DNA from: Clostridiales bacterium UBA4696
GTDB taxonomy: Bacteria; Bacillota; Clostridia; Oscillospirales; Oscillospiraceae
Assembly: GCA_002404795.1 (NCBI GenBank)
Contig: DHKK01000099.1
Span: 1-19,711 of the forward strand
Length of the DNA stretch: 19,711 bases
Direction: 5' to 3'
The position numbers were made by a program, and so were the translations under genes. The first letter of the stretch is position 1; each line of letters begins with the position of its first letter. Below are positions 7,147 through 14,816 of the stretch, piece by piece. The notes below the pieces were generated by a model. That model had not been told where the DNA came from. It did not search any database and saw only the letters and a program-made list of their open reading frames with translations.

Positions 7147-7934
7147 GCAAGGTATGTGTGATCACCGGAGGGACCTCCGGCATCGGCCGCTGCACGGCGC
7201 AGGCGATGCTCGCCAGGGGCTATACGGTCTATGAGCTTTCCCGCCGGGCCGAGGGCGTGGCTGGGATGCAGCACATCGTGGCCGACGTCACGAAGGAGGA
7301 GACGCTTGCCGCCGCAGTCGCGCAGATCCTGCAGCGGGAGGATCATATCGACGTGCTGATCAATAACGCCGGCTTCGGCATCTCCGGCGCGGTGGAATTT
7401 ACCGGCACCGAAGAGGCGCAGCGCCAGCTGGACGTGAACTTCTTCGGCATGGTCCGCATGAACCGGCAGGTGCTGCCCGTCATGCGGAAGCAGGGCTATG
7501 GCCGGATTGTGAACCTTAGCTCCGTCGCGGGCGCGATCCCGATCCCGTTCCAGACCTACTACTCGGCCAGCAAGGCCGCCATCAACTCCTATACGATGGC
7601 GCTCGCCAACGAAGTAAAGCCCTTCGGCATCCAGGTCTGCTGCGTGCAGCCGGGCGATATCCGCACAGGCTTCACCGCCGCGCGGGAAAAGAACCAGCTG
7701 GGCGACGATATCTACGGCGGTCGCATCGCGCGGTCCGTGTCCGGGATGGAGCGCGACGAGCAGACCGGCATGGCGCCGGAGCAGGCAGGCGCGTTCATCG
7801 CGCGCGTCGCCACCCGCAAGGGCGTGCGCCCCATCAATACCATCGGCCTGCAGTACAAATTCTTCTGCTTCCTTGCAAAGATTCTCCCCGCCAAATGGCT
7901 CAACGCCCTGGTTGGCCTCATCTATGCAAAATAA
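7143..7934 (+). CDS. Short-chain dehydrogenase/reductase, candidate 3-keto long-chain-base reductase
   Basis: Classical SDR of 263 residues. The NAD(P) motif TGGTSGIG is at 8-15, NNAG at 74-77, the catalytic Asn99, Ser126/127, and Tyr140-xxx-Lys144. I choose a GTG start at 7143 because GAGGAGGT (7128-7135) is 7 bases upstream and the protein then begins exactly at the first beta strand; an ATG at 7047 would add 32 unrelated residues inside the upstream gene. The GTG overlaps the stop of the oxoamine synthase (GTGA), implying coupled translation. Residues 238-260 are hydrophobic/aromatic (FFCFLAKILPAKWLNALVGL), suggesting membrane association, as in 3-ketodihydrosphingosine reductases. Coupling to an SPT-like enzyme makes reduction of its 3-keto product the most economical role; other SDR substrates remain possible. 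Confidence 0.88.
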   Translation: MSKVCVITGGTSGIGRCTAQAMLARGYTVYELSRRAEGVAGMQHIVADVTKEETLAAAVAQILQREDHIDVLINNAGFGISGAVEFTGTEEAQRQLDVNFFGMVRMNRQVLPVMRKQGYGRIVNLSSVAGAIPIPFQTYYSASKAAINSYTMALANEVKPFGIQVCCVQPGDIRTGFTAAREKNQLGDDIYGGRIARSVSGMERDEQTGMAPEQAGAFIARVATRKGVRPINTIGLQYKFFCFLAKILPAKWLNALVGLIYAK

Positions 7935-7939
7935 AAAAC

Positions 7940-7965
7940 CGCCGGACGCGTTTTCGCGTCCGGCG
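7940..7965. terminator. Bidirectional intrinsic terminator after the SDR gene
   Basis: Perfect 11-base stem CGCCGGACGCG / CGCGTCCGGCG with a TTTT loop. On the + strand it is followed by ATAG and six Ts; on the - strand by GTTTTTTAT. It lies between convergent genes (stops at 7934 and 7980) and can end both. Confidence 0.9.
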
Positions 7966-7979
7966 ATAGTTTTTTACGA

Positions 7980-8606
7980 TCAATCGAGACCGAAATTCTT
8001 TTTGAAGACCTTCCGCAGCAGCCAGCTGTTTGCGAAGGCGACCAGCGCGCCGCCAATCAGGACCCAAAAGATCGCCGTCCGGAAGAAGAAGCTGGTGGCG
8101 TACAGAAAAAGCGCCACGGGCAGGAGATTGAGGGCCGCCATCACCAGCGAGTAGGGGAGCGAGCCGATGGCGAGCAGACAGGCATTTTTCAGCGTGTTTT
8201 TGATGCTGTTGTCAAACTGTGCGAGCAGGGGATAGACGTAGGCGAGCACCAGCGACAAAATGAGCGCCGGGCAGCAGAACACCAGCCCCAGCCACATCGA
8301 CTGTCCGACCGCGCCGGAAAGATACATCCAGAGCTCATAGACGACGAGCAAAACCGGGATCAGCAGGATCAGGAAGATCAGCACCGCCTGCTTGAGGTTC
8401 AGGCGGAACGCGTCCCAGAACATGCGCACGACGCCGCTGCCTTCGCCGCGTACCATATTGAGCGTGACGCGGTACATGGCGGTCGTCGACGCGCCAATGG
8501 TCACGACGGGGATGCAGAACACGATCCAGAGCAGATTCAGGATGATCAGATCCGCGAGCCGCGACATAAATGACCAGAATGGGGAATCATAATTGAACAG
8601 TTTCAT
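7980..8606 (-). CDS. DUF624 / YesL-like membrane protein
   Basis: Integral membrane protein of 208 residues resembling the YesL (DUF624) family, which is of unknown biochemical function but is repeatedly encoded next to carbohydrate ABC importers and polysaccharide-utilisation genes in Firmicutes. Family features seen: an N-terminal F-x-Y-D-S-P-F-W segment, a first hydrophobic span around 20-42 containing NLLWIVFCIPVVTIGAS, and about four further spans (roughly 72-95, 104-126, 143-166, 172-192). The conserved GAS-TAMY stretch after the first span is present. The ATG at 8606 has GAGG on the - strand about 8 bases upstream. It diverges from the sugar-binding lipoprotein gene, sharing the 239-base control region, which supports a link to that transporter. 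Confidence 0.85.
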   Translation of the reverse strand: MKLFNYDSPFWSFMSRLADLIILNLLWIVFCIPVVTIGASTTAMYRVTLNMVRGEGSGVVRMFWDAFRLNLKQAVLIFLILLIPVLLVVYELWMYLSGAVGQSMWLGLVFCCPALILSLVLAYVYPLLAQFDNSIKNTLKNACLLAIGSLPYSLVMAALNLLPVALFLYATSFFFRTAIFWVLIGGALVAFANSWLLRKVFKKNFGLD

Positions 8607-8641
8607 CGGTGGACCTCGGTTTCGGAAGAAATTTCTGTATT

Positions 8642-8670
8642 ATTATACCGGCTGCACAGGCAAAACGCAA
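8642..8670 (-). promoter_or_regulatory. Probable promoter of the YesL-like gene
   Basis: On the - strand TATAAT (8647-8642) is a perfect -10; at 17 bases TTGCGT (8670-8665) is a weak -35. Predicted leader is about 30 bases to the ATG at 8606. Confidence 0.6.
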
Positions 8671-8757
8671 GCATGGCTTCAGAAGGAAGCAAAATAGACA
8701 AAAACGCAGAATAAAAATAGGGCAAAACGCTGAAAATCATTTCAGGCCATTTTTTGA

Positions 8758-8786
8758 TTGCCCAAAGCGGCAAAATGTAGTATAAT
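8758..8786 (+). promoter_or_regulatory. Promoter of the sugar ABC importer operon
   Basis: TTGCCC at 8758-8763, a 17-base spacer and a perfect TATAAT at 8781-8786. Transcription would start near 8793, immediately before the palindromic operator. The weak -35 fits a regulated promoter. Confidence 0.72.
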
Positions 8787-8800
8787 ATGGTCAAAGGAAA

Positions 8801-8814
8801 TGGAAACGTTTCCA
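8801..8814 (+). promoter_or_regulatory. LacI/CcpA-type operator (14-base palindrome)
   Basis: TGGAAACGTTTCCA is a perfect palindrome with the central CG typical of LacI/GalR-family operators; it also fits the catabolite-responsive-element consensus TGRAARCGYTWNCA. It begins about 8 bases after the predicted transcript start of the importer operon, where a bound protein would block initiation or elongation. Candidate binders are the LacI-type regulator encoded at 12263-13276 and a CcpA encoded elsewhere; sequence alone does not decide. Confidence 0.85.
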
Positions 8815-8845
8815 AAATTCAAAACATTACTATAGGAGGAATATC

Positions 8846-10231
8846 ATGAAAAAGATCATCGCAATGCTTCTCGCTCTCGTGATGGTTCTGGGTCTGGCTG
8901 CCTGCGCTTCCAAGACCGAGCCCGCACAGACCGAAGAGCCCGCTGCGACCGAGACCACCCCGGCTGCAGAAGAAACCACCGAAGAACCCGCTGAGACGAC
9001 GGAAGAGCCCGCCACGACCGAAGCGACCGGCTCCGTCTACTACCTGAACTTCAAGCCAGAATTTGACGAGGCTCTGCAGAAGCTCGCTGCTGATTACACT
9101 GCCAAGACCGGCGTCGCCGTCAAGGTCGTCACCGCTGCTTCCGGCACCTACTCTGACACGCTGACCGCCGAGATGGGCAAGAGCGAAGCTCCCACCATCT
9201 TCAACATCGGCAACATGTCCGGCCTGAACGACTGGGATGATTACGCAATGGATCTGACTGGCACCGCTATCGCCGACGAGCTGAACACCGACGCGTTCAA
9301 CCTCTACAACGAGGCTGGCGAGCTGAAGGCGATCGGCAACTGCTACGAGTCCTTCGGCATTATCGTCAACACCAAGCTTCTGGAAGAGGCTGGCCACTCC
9401 CTCGACGAGATCACCAACTTCGATTCCCTGAAGGCTGTCGCTGACGACATCCACGCCCGCGCTTCCGAGCTCGGCTTCGACGCGTTCTCCGCTGCAGGCC
9501 TTGACAGCTCCTCCAGCTGGCGTTTCTCCGGCCATCTGGCCAACATGCCGCTGTACTACGAGTTCCGTGATGACAATATCACCGCGCAGCCTGCTACCAT
9601 CACCGGCAAGTATATGGACAACTTCAAGAACATCTGGGATCTTTACATCACCGATTCGGCTGCCGATCCCGCTACGCTGAGCTCCTCCACCAAGGATGAG
9701 TCCTGCGCTGAGTTCTCCAGCGGCAAGGCTGTTTTCTATCAGAACGGCACCTGGGAATACTCCGGCCTGATCGAAGCCGGTATGACCGATGACGAGCTTG
9801 CCATGATCCCCATCTACTGCGGTGTGGAAGGCGAAGAGAATGCTGCTCTGTGCTCCGGCACCGAGAACTGCTGGGCGATCAACTCCAAGGCATCCGAGGA
9901 AGACATCCAGGCATCCATCGACTTCCTCGTCTGGCTGGTCACTGACCCCGATGCTTCCGCGACCTATGTTGAGCAGCTCGGCGCTGTCCCGTTTAAGAAC
10001 TGCCCCGACTCCTCGAACAAGTTCATCGTTGACGGCAACAAGCTTCTTGCCGATGGCAAGTACGCTGTGACTTGGGCCTTCAACTACACCCCGAACGTTG
10101 ACTCCTGGCGTGATACCGTTGTCACCGCTCTGGCTGCTTACTCTGCAGATCAGTCCGATGCCAACTGGCAGCAGGTCGTCTCCGCGTTCGTCGATGGCTG
10201 GGCCATTGAGTATAACGTTGTAAACGGCTGA
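8846..10231 (+). CDS. Carbohydrate ABC transporter substrate-binding lipoprotein
   Basis: Family 1 (MalE-like) extracellular solute-binding protein that captures a sugar or oligosaccharide outside the cell for the two permeases encoded downstream. The 461-residue precursor has a Lys-Lys N-terminus, a hydrophobic signal core and the lipobox L-A-A-C at 17-20, so Cys20 is predicted to be lipidated. Residues about 23-62 form a low-complexity Thr/Glu/Pro/Ala spacer before the folded domain starts at SVYYLNFKPEFDEAL. Later segments such as KAVFYQNGTWEYSGL and the C-terminal AFVDGW are typical of the family. AGGAGGA at 8834-8840 is a strong ribosome binding site. Codon use is visibly more biased (many GCT, AAC, CTG, ACC) than in neighbours, fitting high expression. 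The link to malQ and glgP suggests maltodextrin, but the ligand is inferred from context. Confidence 0.95.
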   Translation: MKKIIAMLLALVMVLGLAACASKTEPAQTEEPAATETTPAAEETTEEPAETTEEPATTEATGSVYYLNFKPEFDEALQKLAADYTAKTGVAVKVVTAASGTYSDTLTAEMGKSEAPTIFNIGNMSGLNDWDDYAMDLTGTAIADELNTDAFNLYNEAGELKAIGNCYESFGIIVNTKLLEEAGHSLDEITNFDSLKAVADDIHARASELGFDAFSAAGLDSSSSWRFSGHLANMPLYYEFRDDNITAQPATITGKYMDNFKNIWDLYITDSAADPATLSSSTKDESCAEFSSGKAVFYQNGTWEYSGLIEAGMTDDELAMIPIYCGVEGEENAALCSGTENCWAINSKASEEDIQASIDFLVWLVTDPDASATYVEQLGAVPFKNCPDSSNKFIVDGNKLLADGKYAVTWAFNYTPNVDSWRDTVVTALAAYSADQSDANWQQVVSAFVDGWAIEYNVVNG

Positions 10232-10261
10232 TCGGTAATACGATCGAATATCTGAATGCCA

Positions 10262-10289
10262 AGGAGGGCGGGCAGACGCCCGCCCTCCT
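10262..10289 (+). terminator. Intercistronic hairpin / attenuator after the binding-protein gene
   Basis: Perfect 12-base GC-rich stem AGGAGGGCGGGC / GCCCGCCCTCCT with an AGAC loop, followed only by ATTCTGTTATT. It lies 30 bases after the lipoprotein stop. The weak T-run suggests partial termination and protection of the upstream mRNA from 3' decay, a common device giving more binding protein than permease. Confidence 0.75.
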
Positions 10290-10404
10290 ATTCTGTTATT
10301 CCATACCATTGCGGGCAGGGCAAAGGCTTCCAAGCGTAAGGGCTTTTGCCATGCTCGAAATGCCCGCCGCAGCTCTAGCAAACTTTGAAAGAGAGGGAAA
10401 TATT

Positions 10405-11313
10405 TTGCGCAAGCATAAAACAATCGCCGGAGTGAACAGCAGCATGATCCGCCGCCCGATCAGGCGATGGGCGCCGCTTTTCATCCTGCCGACCTTTCTG
10501 GCCTTCTGCATTGGCTTCATCTGGCCCTTCCTTCAGGGCATATATCTGTCCTTCTGCAACTTCAACACGCCGAAGGACGCGTCCTTTGTGGGCTTTGGCA
10601 ACTACACGAAGGCCTTTCAGGATGCAGGCTTTCTGAACGCCTTCAAAAATACTGCGGCCTTCGCTGTGGTATCCATCATCCTGATCAACGTGTTTGCTTT
10701 CGCCATTGCGTACGCTCTGACGCAGCGGATGCGCGGCGCAAACATTTTCCGCACCGTTTTCTTCATGCCGAACCTCATCGGCGGCGTCGTGCTCGGCTAT
10801 ATCTGGAGCCTCATCTTCGACGGCATTCTGAAGAACTACAGCACGTACCTGACTGCCAACGGAACCTACGGCTTCTGGGGCCTCGTGATCCTCGTTGCGT
10901 GGCAGCAGATCGGCTATATGATGATCATCTATATCGCGGGCCTGCAGGCCATCCCGGAGGATATGCTCGAGGCTGCGAAGATCGACGGCGCGACCGGCTG
11001 GCAGACACTCACGCAGGTCATTCTGCCGAACGTCATGCCATCCATCACGACCTGCACGTTTCTTACGCTGACCAACTCCTTTAAACTCTTTGACCAGAAC
11101 CTTGCGCTCACCGGCGGCCTGCCCAGCGTGATCCAGAATGGCGCCAAGGTCAACATCACCGAGCTGCTCGCACTGAACATTTACTCCACATATAACATCA
11201 ACAAGAAATATCATGGCGTTGCACAGTCCAAGGCTGTGATCTTCTTCCTGCTCGTTGCCGCTCTGGCGCTGATCCAGCAGGCCGCGACCCGCAGAAAGGA
11301 GGTCGAGCAATGA
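10405..11313 (+). CDS. Carbohydrate ABC transporter permease (MalF-like)
   Basis: First membrane subunit of the sugar importer. I prefer the TTG at 10405 (302 residues, beginning with M-R-K-H-K) because GAGAGGG lies 7 bases upstream; the longest open frame from 10309 would start in the hairpin trailer, and the internal ATG at 10444 has no ribosome binding site. A first hydrophobic span follows (APLFILPTFLAFCIGFIWPF), then four to five more. The cytoplasmic EAA loop that contacts the ATPase is at about residues 185-205 (EDMLEAAKIDGATG with a following P-x-x-x-P). The stop overlaps the next permease start (ATGA). No ATP-binding subunit is encoded here, so a shared MsmX/UgpC-type ATPase encoded elsewhere is expected. 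Confidence 0.93.
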   Translation: MRKHKTIAGVNSSMIRRPIRRWAPLFILPTFLAFCIGFIWPFLQGIYLSFCNFNTPKDASFVGFGNYTKAFQDAGFLNAFKNTAAFAVVSIILINVFAFAIAYALTQRMRGANIFRTVFFMPNLIGGVVLGYIWSLIFDGILKNYSTYLTANGTYGFWGLVILVAWQQIGYMMIIYIAGLQAIPEDMLEAAKIDGATGWQTLTQVILPNVMPSITTCTFLTLTNSFKLFDQNLALTGGLPSVIQNGAKVNITELLALNIYSTYNINKKYHGVAQSKAVIFFLLVAALALIQQAATRRKEVEQ

Positions 11314-12170
11314 TGAAGAAGCGTCAAAAGCAGCGTTATACGACTGGAAGCAAGATCCTGACGGCCTTTTTCGTTGTGCTTTGCCTTGTCTGGGTCATGC
11401 CTGTTGTCGAGGTATTCATCAACTCCTTTAAGTCCAATAATTATGTCAACCTAGAACCGTTTGCACTGCCAACCAAAGAATCCTTTGTCGGACTTGCAAA
11501 CTATATCAAGGGCGTTAACTTCGGCAACTACCCCTTTGTCAAGGCGCTCAGTTTCAGCCTGTTCATCACGGTTGTTTCCGTTGTCCTGATCCTGCTGCTC
11601 TGCTCGATGTCTGCATGGTATATCGTCCGGGTCAAGAGCGTTGTTGCCAAGACCTTCTATTATCTCTGCCTGTTCTCCATGATCGTCCCATTCCAGATGG
11701 TCATGTTTACGCTGACCTTTACGGCGGATACCCTGAAGCTCAACACCCCGTGGACGATCCCCATTGTCTACTTGGGCTTTGGTGCCGGACTTGCGATCTT
11801 CATGTTTACCGGCTTTGTGAAGTCGCTTCCTCTGGAGATCGAAGAGGCCGCTGCGATCGACGGCTGCGGCCCGGTGCGGACGTTCTTCTCCGTTGTCTTC
11901 CCGATGCTTAAGCCGACGCTCATTTCTGTCGGCATCCTTGAGCTGATGTGGGTGTGGAATGACTACCTGCTGCCGTATCTGGTGCTTGACCGCACAAAGT
12001 ATATGACGATCCCCATCCTTGTGCAGTACCTTAAGGGCAGCTATGGCACCGTTGATCTCGGCGCGACAATGGCCGTTATCATGCTCAGCATCCTTCCCAT
12101 CATCATCGTCTACCTGTTCTGCCAGCAGTATATCATCAAGGGCGTCGCCGCAGGCGCCGTCAAGGGATAA
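11310..12170 (+). CDS. Carbohydrate ABC transporter permease (MalG-like)
   Basis: Second membrane subunit, 286 residues, six predicted hydrophobic spans starting with ILTAFFVVLCLVWVMPVVEV. The EAA loop is at about residues 176-196 (EIEEAAAIDGCGPVRTF followed by P-x-L-K-P), and WVWNDYLLPYLVL is characteristic of MalG-like permeases. Two adjacent ATGs (11310 and 11313) both fit AAAGGAGGT at 11295-11303; the first overlaps the upstream stop and gives spacing of 6. It forms a heterodimer with the preceding permease. No convincing hairpin follows the stop, so read-through into the LacI-type regulator gene 92 bases on is possible. Confidence 0.94.
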   Translation: MMKKRQKQRYTTGSKILTAFFVVLCLVWVMPVVEVFINSFKSNNYVNLEPFALPTKESFVGLANYIKGVNFGNYPFVKALSFSLFITVVSVVLILLLCSMSAWYIVRVKSVVAKTFYYLCLFSMIVPFQMVMFTLTFTADTLKLNTPWTIPIVYLGFGAGLAIFMFTGFVKSLPLEIEEAAAIDGCGPVRTFFSVVFPMLKPTLISVGILELMWVWNDYLLPYLVLDRTKYMTIPILVQYLKGSYGTVDLGATMAVIMLSILPIIIVYLFCQQYIIKGVAAGAVKG

Positions 12171-12211
12171 AAACAAAAAAATGTTTGCTTTCTGTGGATT
12201 TTTGTGAAAAC

Positions 12212-12230
12212 CTGTATTATAGTGATACAG
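12212..12230 (+). promoter_or_regulatory. Inverted repeat / probable promoter region of the LacI-type regulator gene
   Basis: CTGTAT and ATACAG form a perfect 6-base inverted repeat around TATAGTG, 33 bases before the regulator ATG. TATTAT at 12215-12220 and TATAGT at 12218-12223 are -10-like, but no good -35 sits at 16-18 bases. It may be an autoregulatory site; its arms do not resemble the palindrome at 8801-8814. Confidence 0.4.
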
Positions 12231-12262
12231 ACATGGAATCATCCAAGAGGGAGTAAACAGCT

Positions 12263-13276
12263 ATGACGATCAAAGATCTGGCAAGACTGAGCGGCTATTC
12301 GCTCGGGACCGTTTCGCGCGTGCTCAACAACCAGCCGAACGTCTCCGACAAGGCGCGCGCCGCGATCCTTGCCATTGCCGAAGAAAGCGGATTCGAGCTC
12401 AACGAAAGCGCGCAGCTGCTCAAGCAGCAGCGCTCCAATGCCGTGCTGATCATCGTCAAGGGCACGGCAAACGAGATGTTTGCGAGCATGGTCGAGCAGC
12501 TGCAGTCCCTGTTTTCCCGCACGACGCATCCGCTGATCGTGGATTTCATCGATGAGGATGAAAACGAGGTGCTGCGCGCCGTCAAGCTCTGCCGCGAGCG
12601 TAAGCCCGTGGGCGTGATGTTCCTGGGCGGCACGAACTGTAATTTCTGCGGCGGCTTTGAGAAGATCCACGTGCCCGCCGTCGTCGTGACCAACGACGCG
12701 AGCGCACTGCCGTTTGAAAATCTCTCCAGCGTCACGACGAACGACCGTCAGGGCGCAGCCAGCGCGGTGGATTATCTGATCCGCTGCGGTCACCGCCAGA
12801 TCGCGGTGCTCGGCGGCGACCGGTCCTTGTCCGATACGTCGGCCCAGCGCTATGAGGGCTGCGTGGAGGCGTTTGAGAAAAACGGCATGCACTTCGACGA
12901 GCAGACCTTCTACCATACCGGCCGCTACAGCTACGAAGACGGCTATGCCGGCATGCAGGCGGTCCTGCGGCAGACACCGCAGGTCACGGCCGTGTTCGCC
13001 ATGGCGGACGTCATCGCCATCGGCGCGATCCGCGCGCTCGTGGACGCGGGCAAGCGCGTGCCGGACGATATCTCCGTCATCGGCTACGATGGACTGAAGA
13101 TCGGCAGCTTCTACACGCCGAAGCTTTCGACGGTCTGCCAGTCCGTGGAGCTTCTGGCCCGGCGCAGCTTCATGGTCTTGATGGACTGCACCGAGCATGA
13201 CGGCCCTGCCCGCCACCTGACCGTACCGTTTACGCTCTCCAACCGGGAGAGCGTCAGAAAACTGGAAAGCGACTGA
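12263..13276 (+). CDS. LacI/GalR-family transcriptional regulator
   Basis: Sugar-responsive repressor of 337 residues. The N-terminal helix-turn-helix is MTIKDLARLSGYSLGTVSRV (1-20), with the family's TVSRVLN, followed by the hinge helix (about 47-58) and a periplasmic-binding-protein-like effector domain from about residue 60 with typical landmarks (NDRQGAASAVDYLI, GHRQIAVLGG, the ISVIGYD segment). AGAGGGAG upstream of 12263 is the ribosome binding site. It sits between the importer genes and malQ, so it is the natural candidate to control the importer, through the palindrome at 8801-8814, and possibly malQ, which it precedes by 58 bases without a terminator. The inducer is probably a maltodextrin or product, by context only. 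Confidence 0.93.
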   Translation: MTIKDLARLSGYSLGTVSRVLNNQPNVSDKARAAILAIAEESGFELNESAQLLKQQRSNAVLIIVKGTANEMFASMVEQLQSLFSRTTHPLIVDFIDEDENEVLRAVKLCRERKPVGVMFLGGTNCNFCGGFEKIHVPAVVVTNDASALPFENLSSVTTNDRQGAASAVDYLIRCGHRQIAVLGGDRSLSDTSAQRYEGCVEAFEKNGMHFDEQTFYHTGRYSYEDGYAGMQAVLRQTPQVTAVFAMADVIAIGAIRALVDAGKRVPDDISVIGYDGLKIGSFYTPKLSTVCQSVELLARRSFMVLMDCTEHDGPARHLTVPFTLSNRESVRKLESD

Positions 13277-13334
13277 GCAGCCGCATCGCCGCTGCTTCTG
13301 CGCGTTCCAAAGAGAGCGAATAAAGAGTGAGACT

Positions 13335-14816
13335 ATGAAACGAAGCAGTGGTATCCTGATGCACATCACCTCGCTGCCGTCGCCCTACGGCATCGGCAGC
13401 ATGGGGAAAAGTGCCTGTGACTTTATTGATTTTCTCAAAAAAGCCGGGCAGACCTATTGGCAGATCCTGCCGATCAATCCGCCCGGCTACGGAGACTCGC
13501 CCTATCAGGCCTTCTCCACCTTTGCTGGCAATCCGTACCTCATCGACCTCGACCAGCTCGTCGAGAACGGCTGGCTGAAGCAGGAGGAGCTGGACCGCGT
13601 CAGCTGGGGCAGCAGGGAAGACCAGGTGGATTTCTCCACCATGTATGACCAGCGCCTGCGCGTGCTGCATCTGGCCTGGAGCCGCTTCCACAAGGCCCCG
13701 GCGGACGGCTATGCCGAATACCTCGAGCAGCAGAAGTCCTGGCTCGATGAGTATGTGCTCTTTATGGCCGTCAAGGCATATTATAACGACGGCCCGTGGA
13801 CACAGTGGCCGCTCGATATCCGGATGCACCAGCCGGAGGCCATGGCGCGCTGCCGCGAGCAGCTGCGCGACGAGATCGACTTCCAGAGTTTCCTGCAGTT
13901 CTGCTTCCACACCCAGTGGCAGCTTCTGCGCGCCTATGCGCACGAAAACGGCATCCAGATCATCGGCGATATCCCCATCTACGTCCCGCTGGACTCCGCC
14001 GACGTCTGGTCGCACCCCGAGAACTTCCAGCTGACCCGTACGCGCCGTCCGCGTGTCGTCGCGGGCTGCCCGCCCGATGGGTTCAACGCCAACGGCCAGT
14101 ACTGGGGCAACCCCATCTATGACTGGGAGCGCATGGAGCAGGACGGCTTCTCCTGGTGGATGCGCCGTCTGCGCGCGGCAGGGGAGAACTTCGATGTCGT
14201 CCGCATCGACCATTTCCGCGGCATCGAGAGCTATTGGGCCATCCCGGCCGTCAACCGCACCGCCCGCAAGGGCGAGTGGATCCAGGGCCCCGGCATGAAG
14301 CTCGTCCGCGCGATCCGCGAAAACTGCCCGGATACCGACTTTATCGCGGAGGATCTCGGCTTCCTGACGCCCGAGGTGCAGAAGCTGGTCAAGGAATCCG
14401 GCTTCCCCGGCATGAAGGTGCTCGAATTTGCCTTCGACCCGCGCGAGCCCAGCAATTACCTGCCGGACCGCTATCCGGAAAACTGCATCTGCTACACCGG
14501 CACGCACGACAATGAGACGCTCATCCAGTGGTGCGAGGGCCTGGACGCCGAATGCGACGCCTATGCGCGCGAGTATCTCGGCATTGGCAAGGCGGACGAT
14601 CTGGCGGACGCCATCATCGAGGCCGGCATGCAGTCCAAGGCGCAGCTGTTCATCATGCAGATGCAGGACTACCTGCGCCTTGGCAAAGAGGCCCGCATGA
14701 ACGAGCCCGGCAGGCTCCTGCCCTCTAACTGGCGCTGGCGGATGCTGCCCGGCGCAGCCAACGACGCGCTGGCCGCAAAAATTGCAGGTTTGACAGCGCG
14801 CGCAAATCGTGTATAA
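13335..14816 (+). CDS. malQ: 4-alpha-glucanotransferase (amylomaltase, GH77)
   Basis: Cytoplasmic GH77 enzyme that transfers alpha-1,4-glucan segments between malto-oligosaccharides, releasing glucose and making longer chains for the phosphorylase. The 493-residue protein has the family start SSGILMHITSLPSPYGIG, then QILPINPPGYGDSPYQ at 43-58 and PPDGFNANGQYWGNPIYDW at about 246-264. The catalytic residues are Asp292 (RIDHFRG, nucleophile), Glu339 (IAEDLG, acid/base) and Asp392 (GTHDNET), spaced as Asp293/Glu340/Asp395 in the Thermus amylomaltase. The ribosome binding site (AAGAGTGAGA before 13335) is weak. It is probably co-transcribed with the LacI-type gene. Its TAA stop lies inside the -10 box of the glgP promoter. 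Confidence 0.96.
   Translation: MKRSSGILMHITSLPSPYGIGSMGKSACDFIDFLKKAGQTYWQILPINPPGYGDSPYQAFSTFAGNPYLIDLDQLVENGWLKQEELDRVSWGSREDQVDFSTMYDQRLRVLHLAWSRFHKAPADGYAEYLEQQKSWLDEYVLFMAVKAYYNDGPWTQWPLDIRMHQPEAMARCREQLRDEIDFQSFLQFCFHTQWQLLRAYAHENGIQIIGDIPIYVPLDSADVWSHPENFQLTRTRRPRVVAGCPPDGFNANGQYWGNPIYDWERMEQDGFSWWMRRLRAAGENFDVVRIDHFRGIESYWAIPAVNRTARKGEWIQGPGMKLVRAIRENCPDTDFIAEDLGFLTPEVQKLVKESGFPGMKVLEFAFDPREPSNYLPDRYPENCICYTGTHDNETLIQWCEGLDAECDAYAREYLGIGKADDLADAIIEAGMQSKAQLFIMQMQDYLRLGKEARMNEPGRLLPSNWRWRMLPGAANDALAAKIAGLTARANRV

Noticed and set aside
8603..8815. 70-codon frame on the - strand in the YesL/importer control region
   Set aside because: It runs through the importer promoter and the LacI-type palindrome, overlaps the YesL-like start, lacks a ribosome binding site and does not resemble a protein family.
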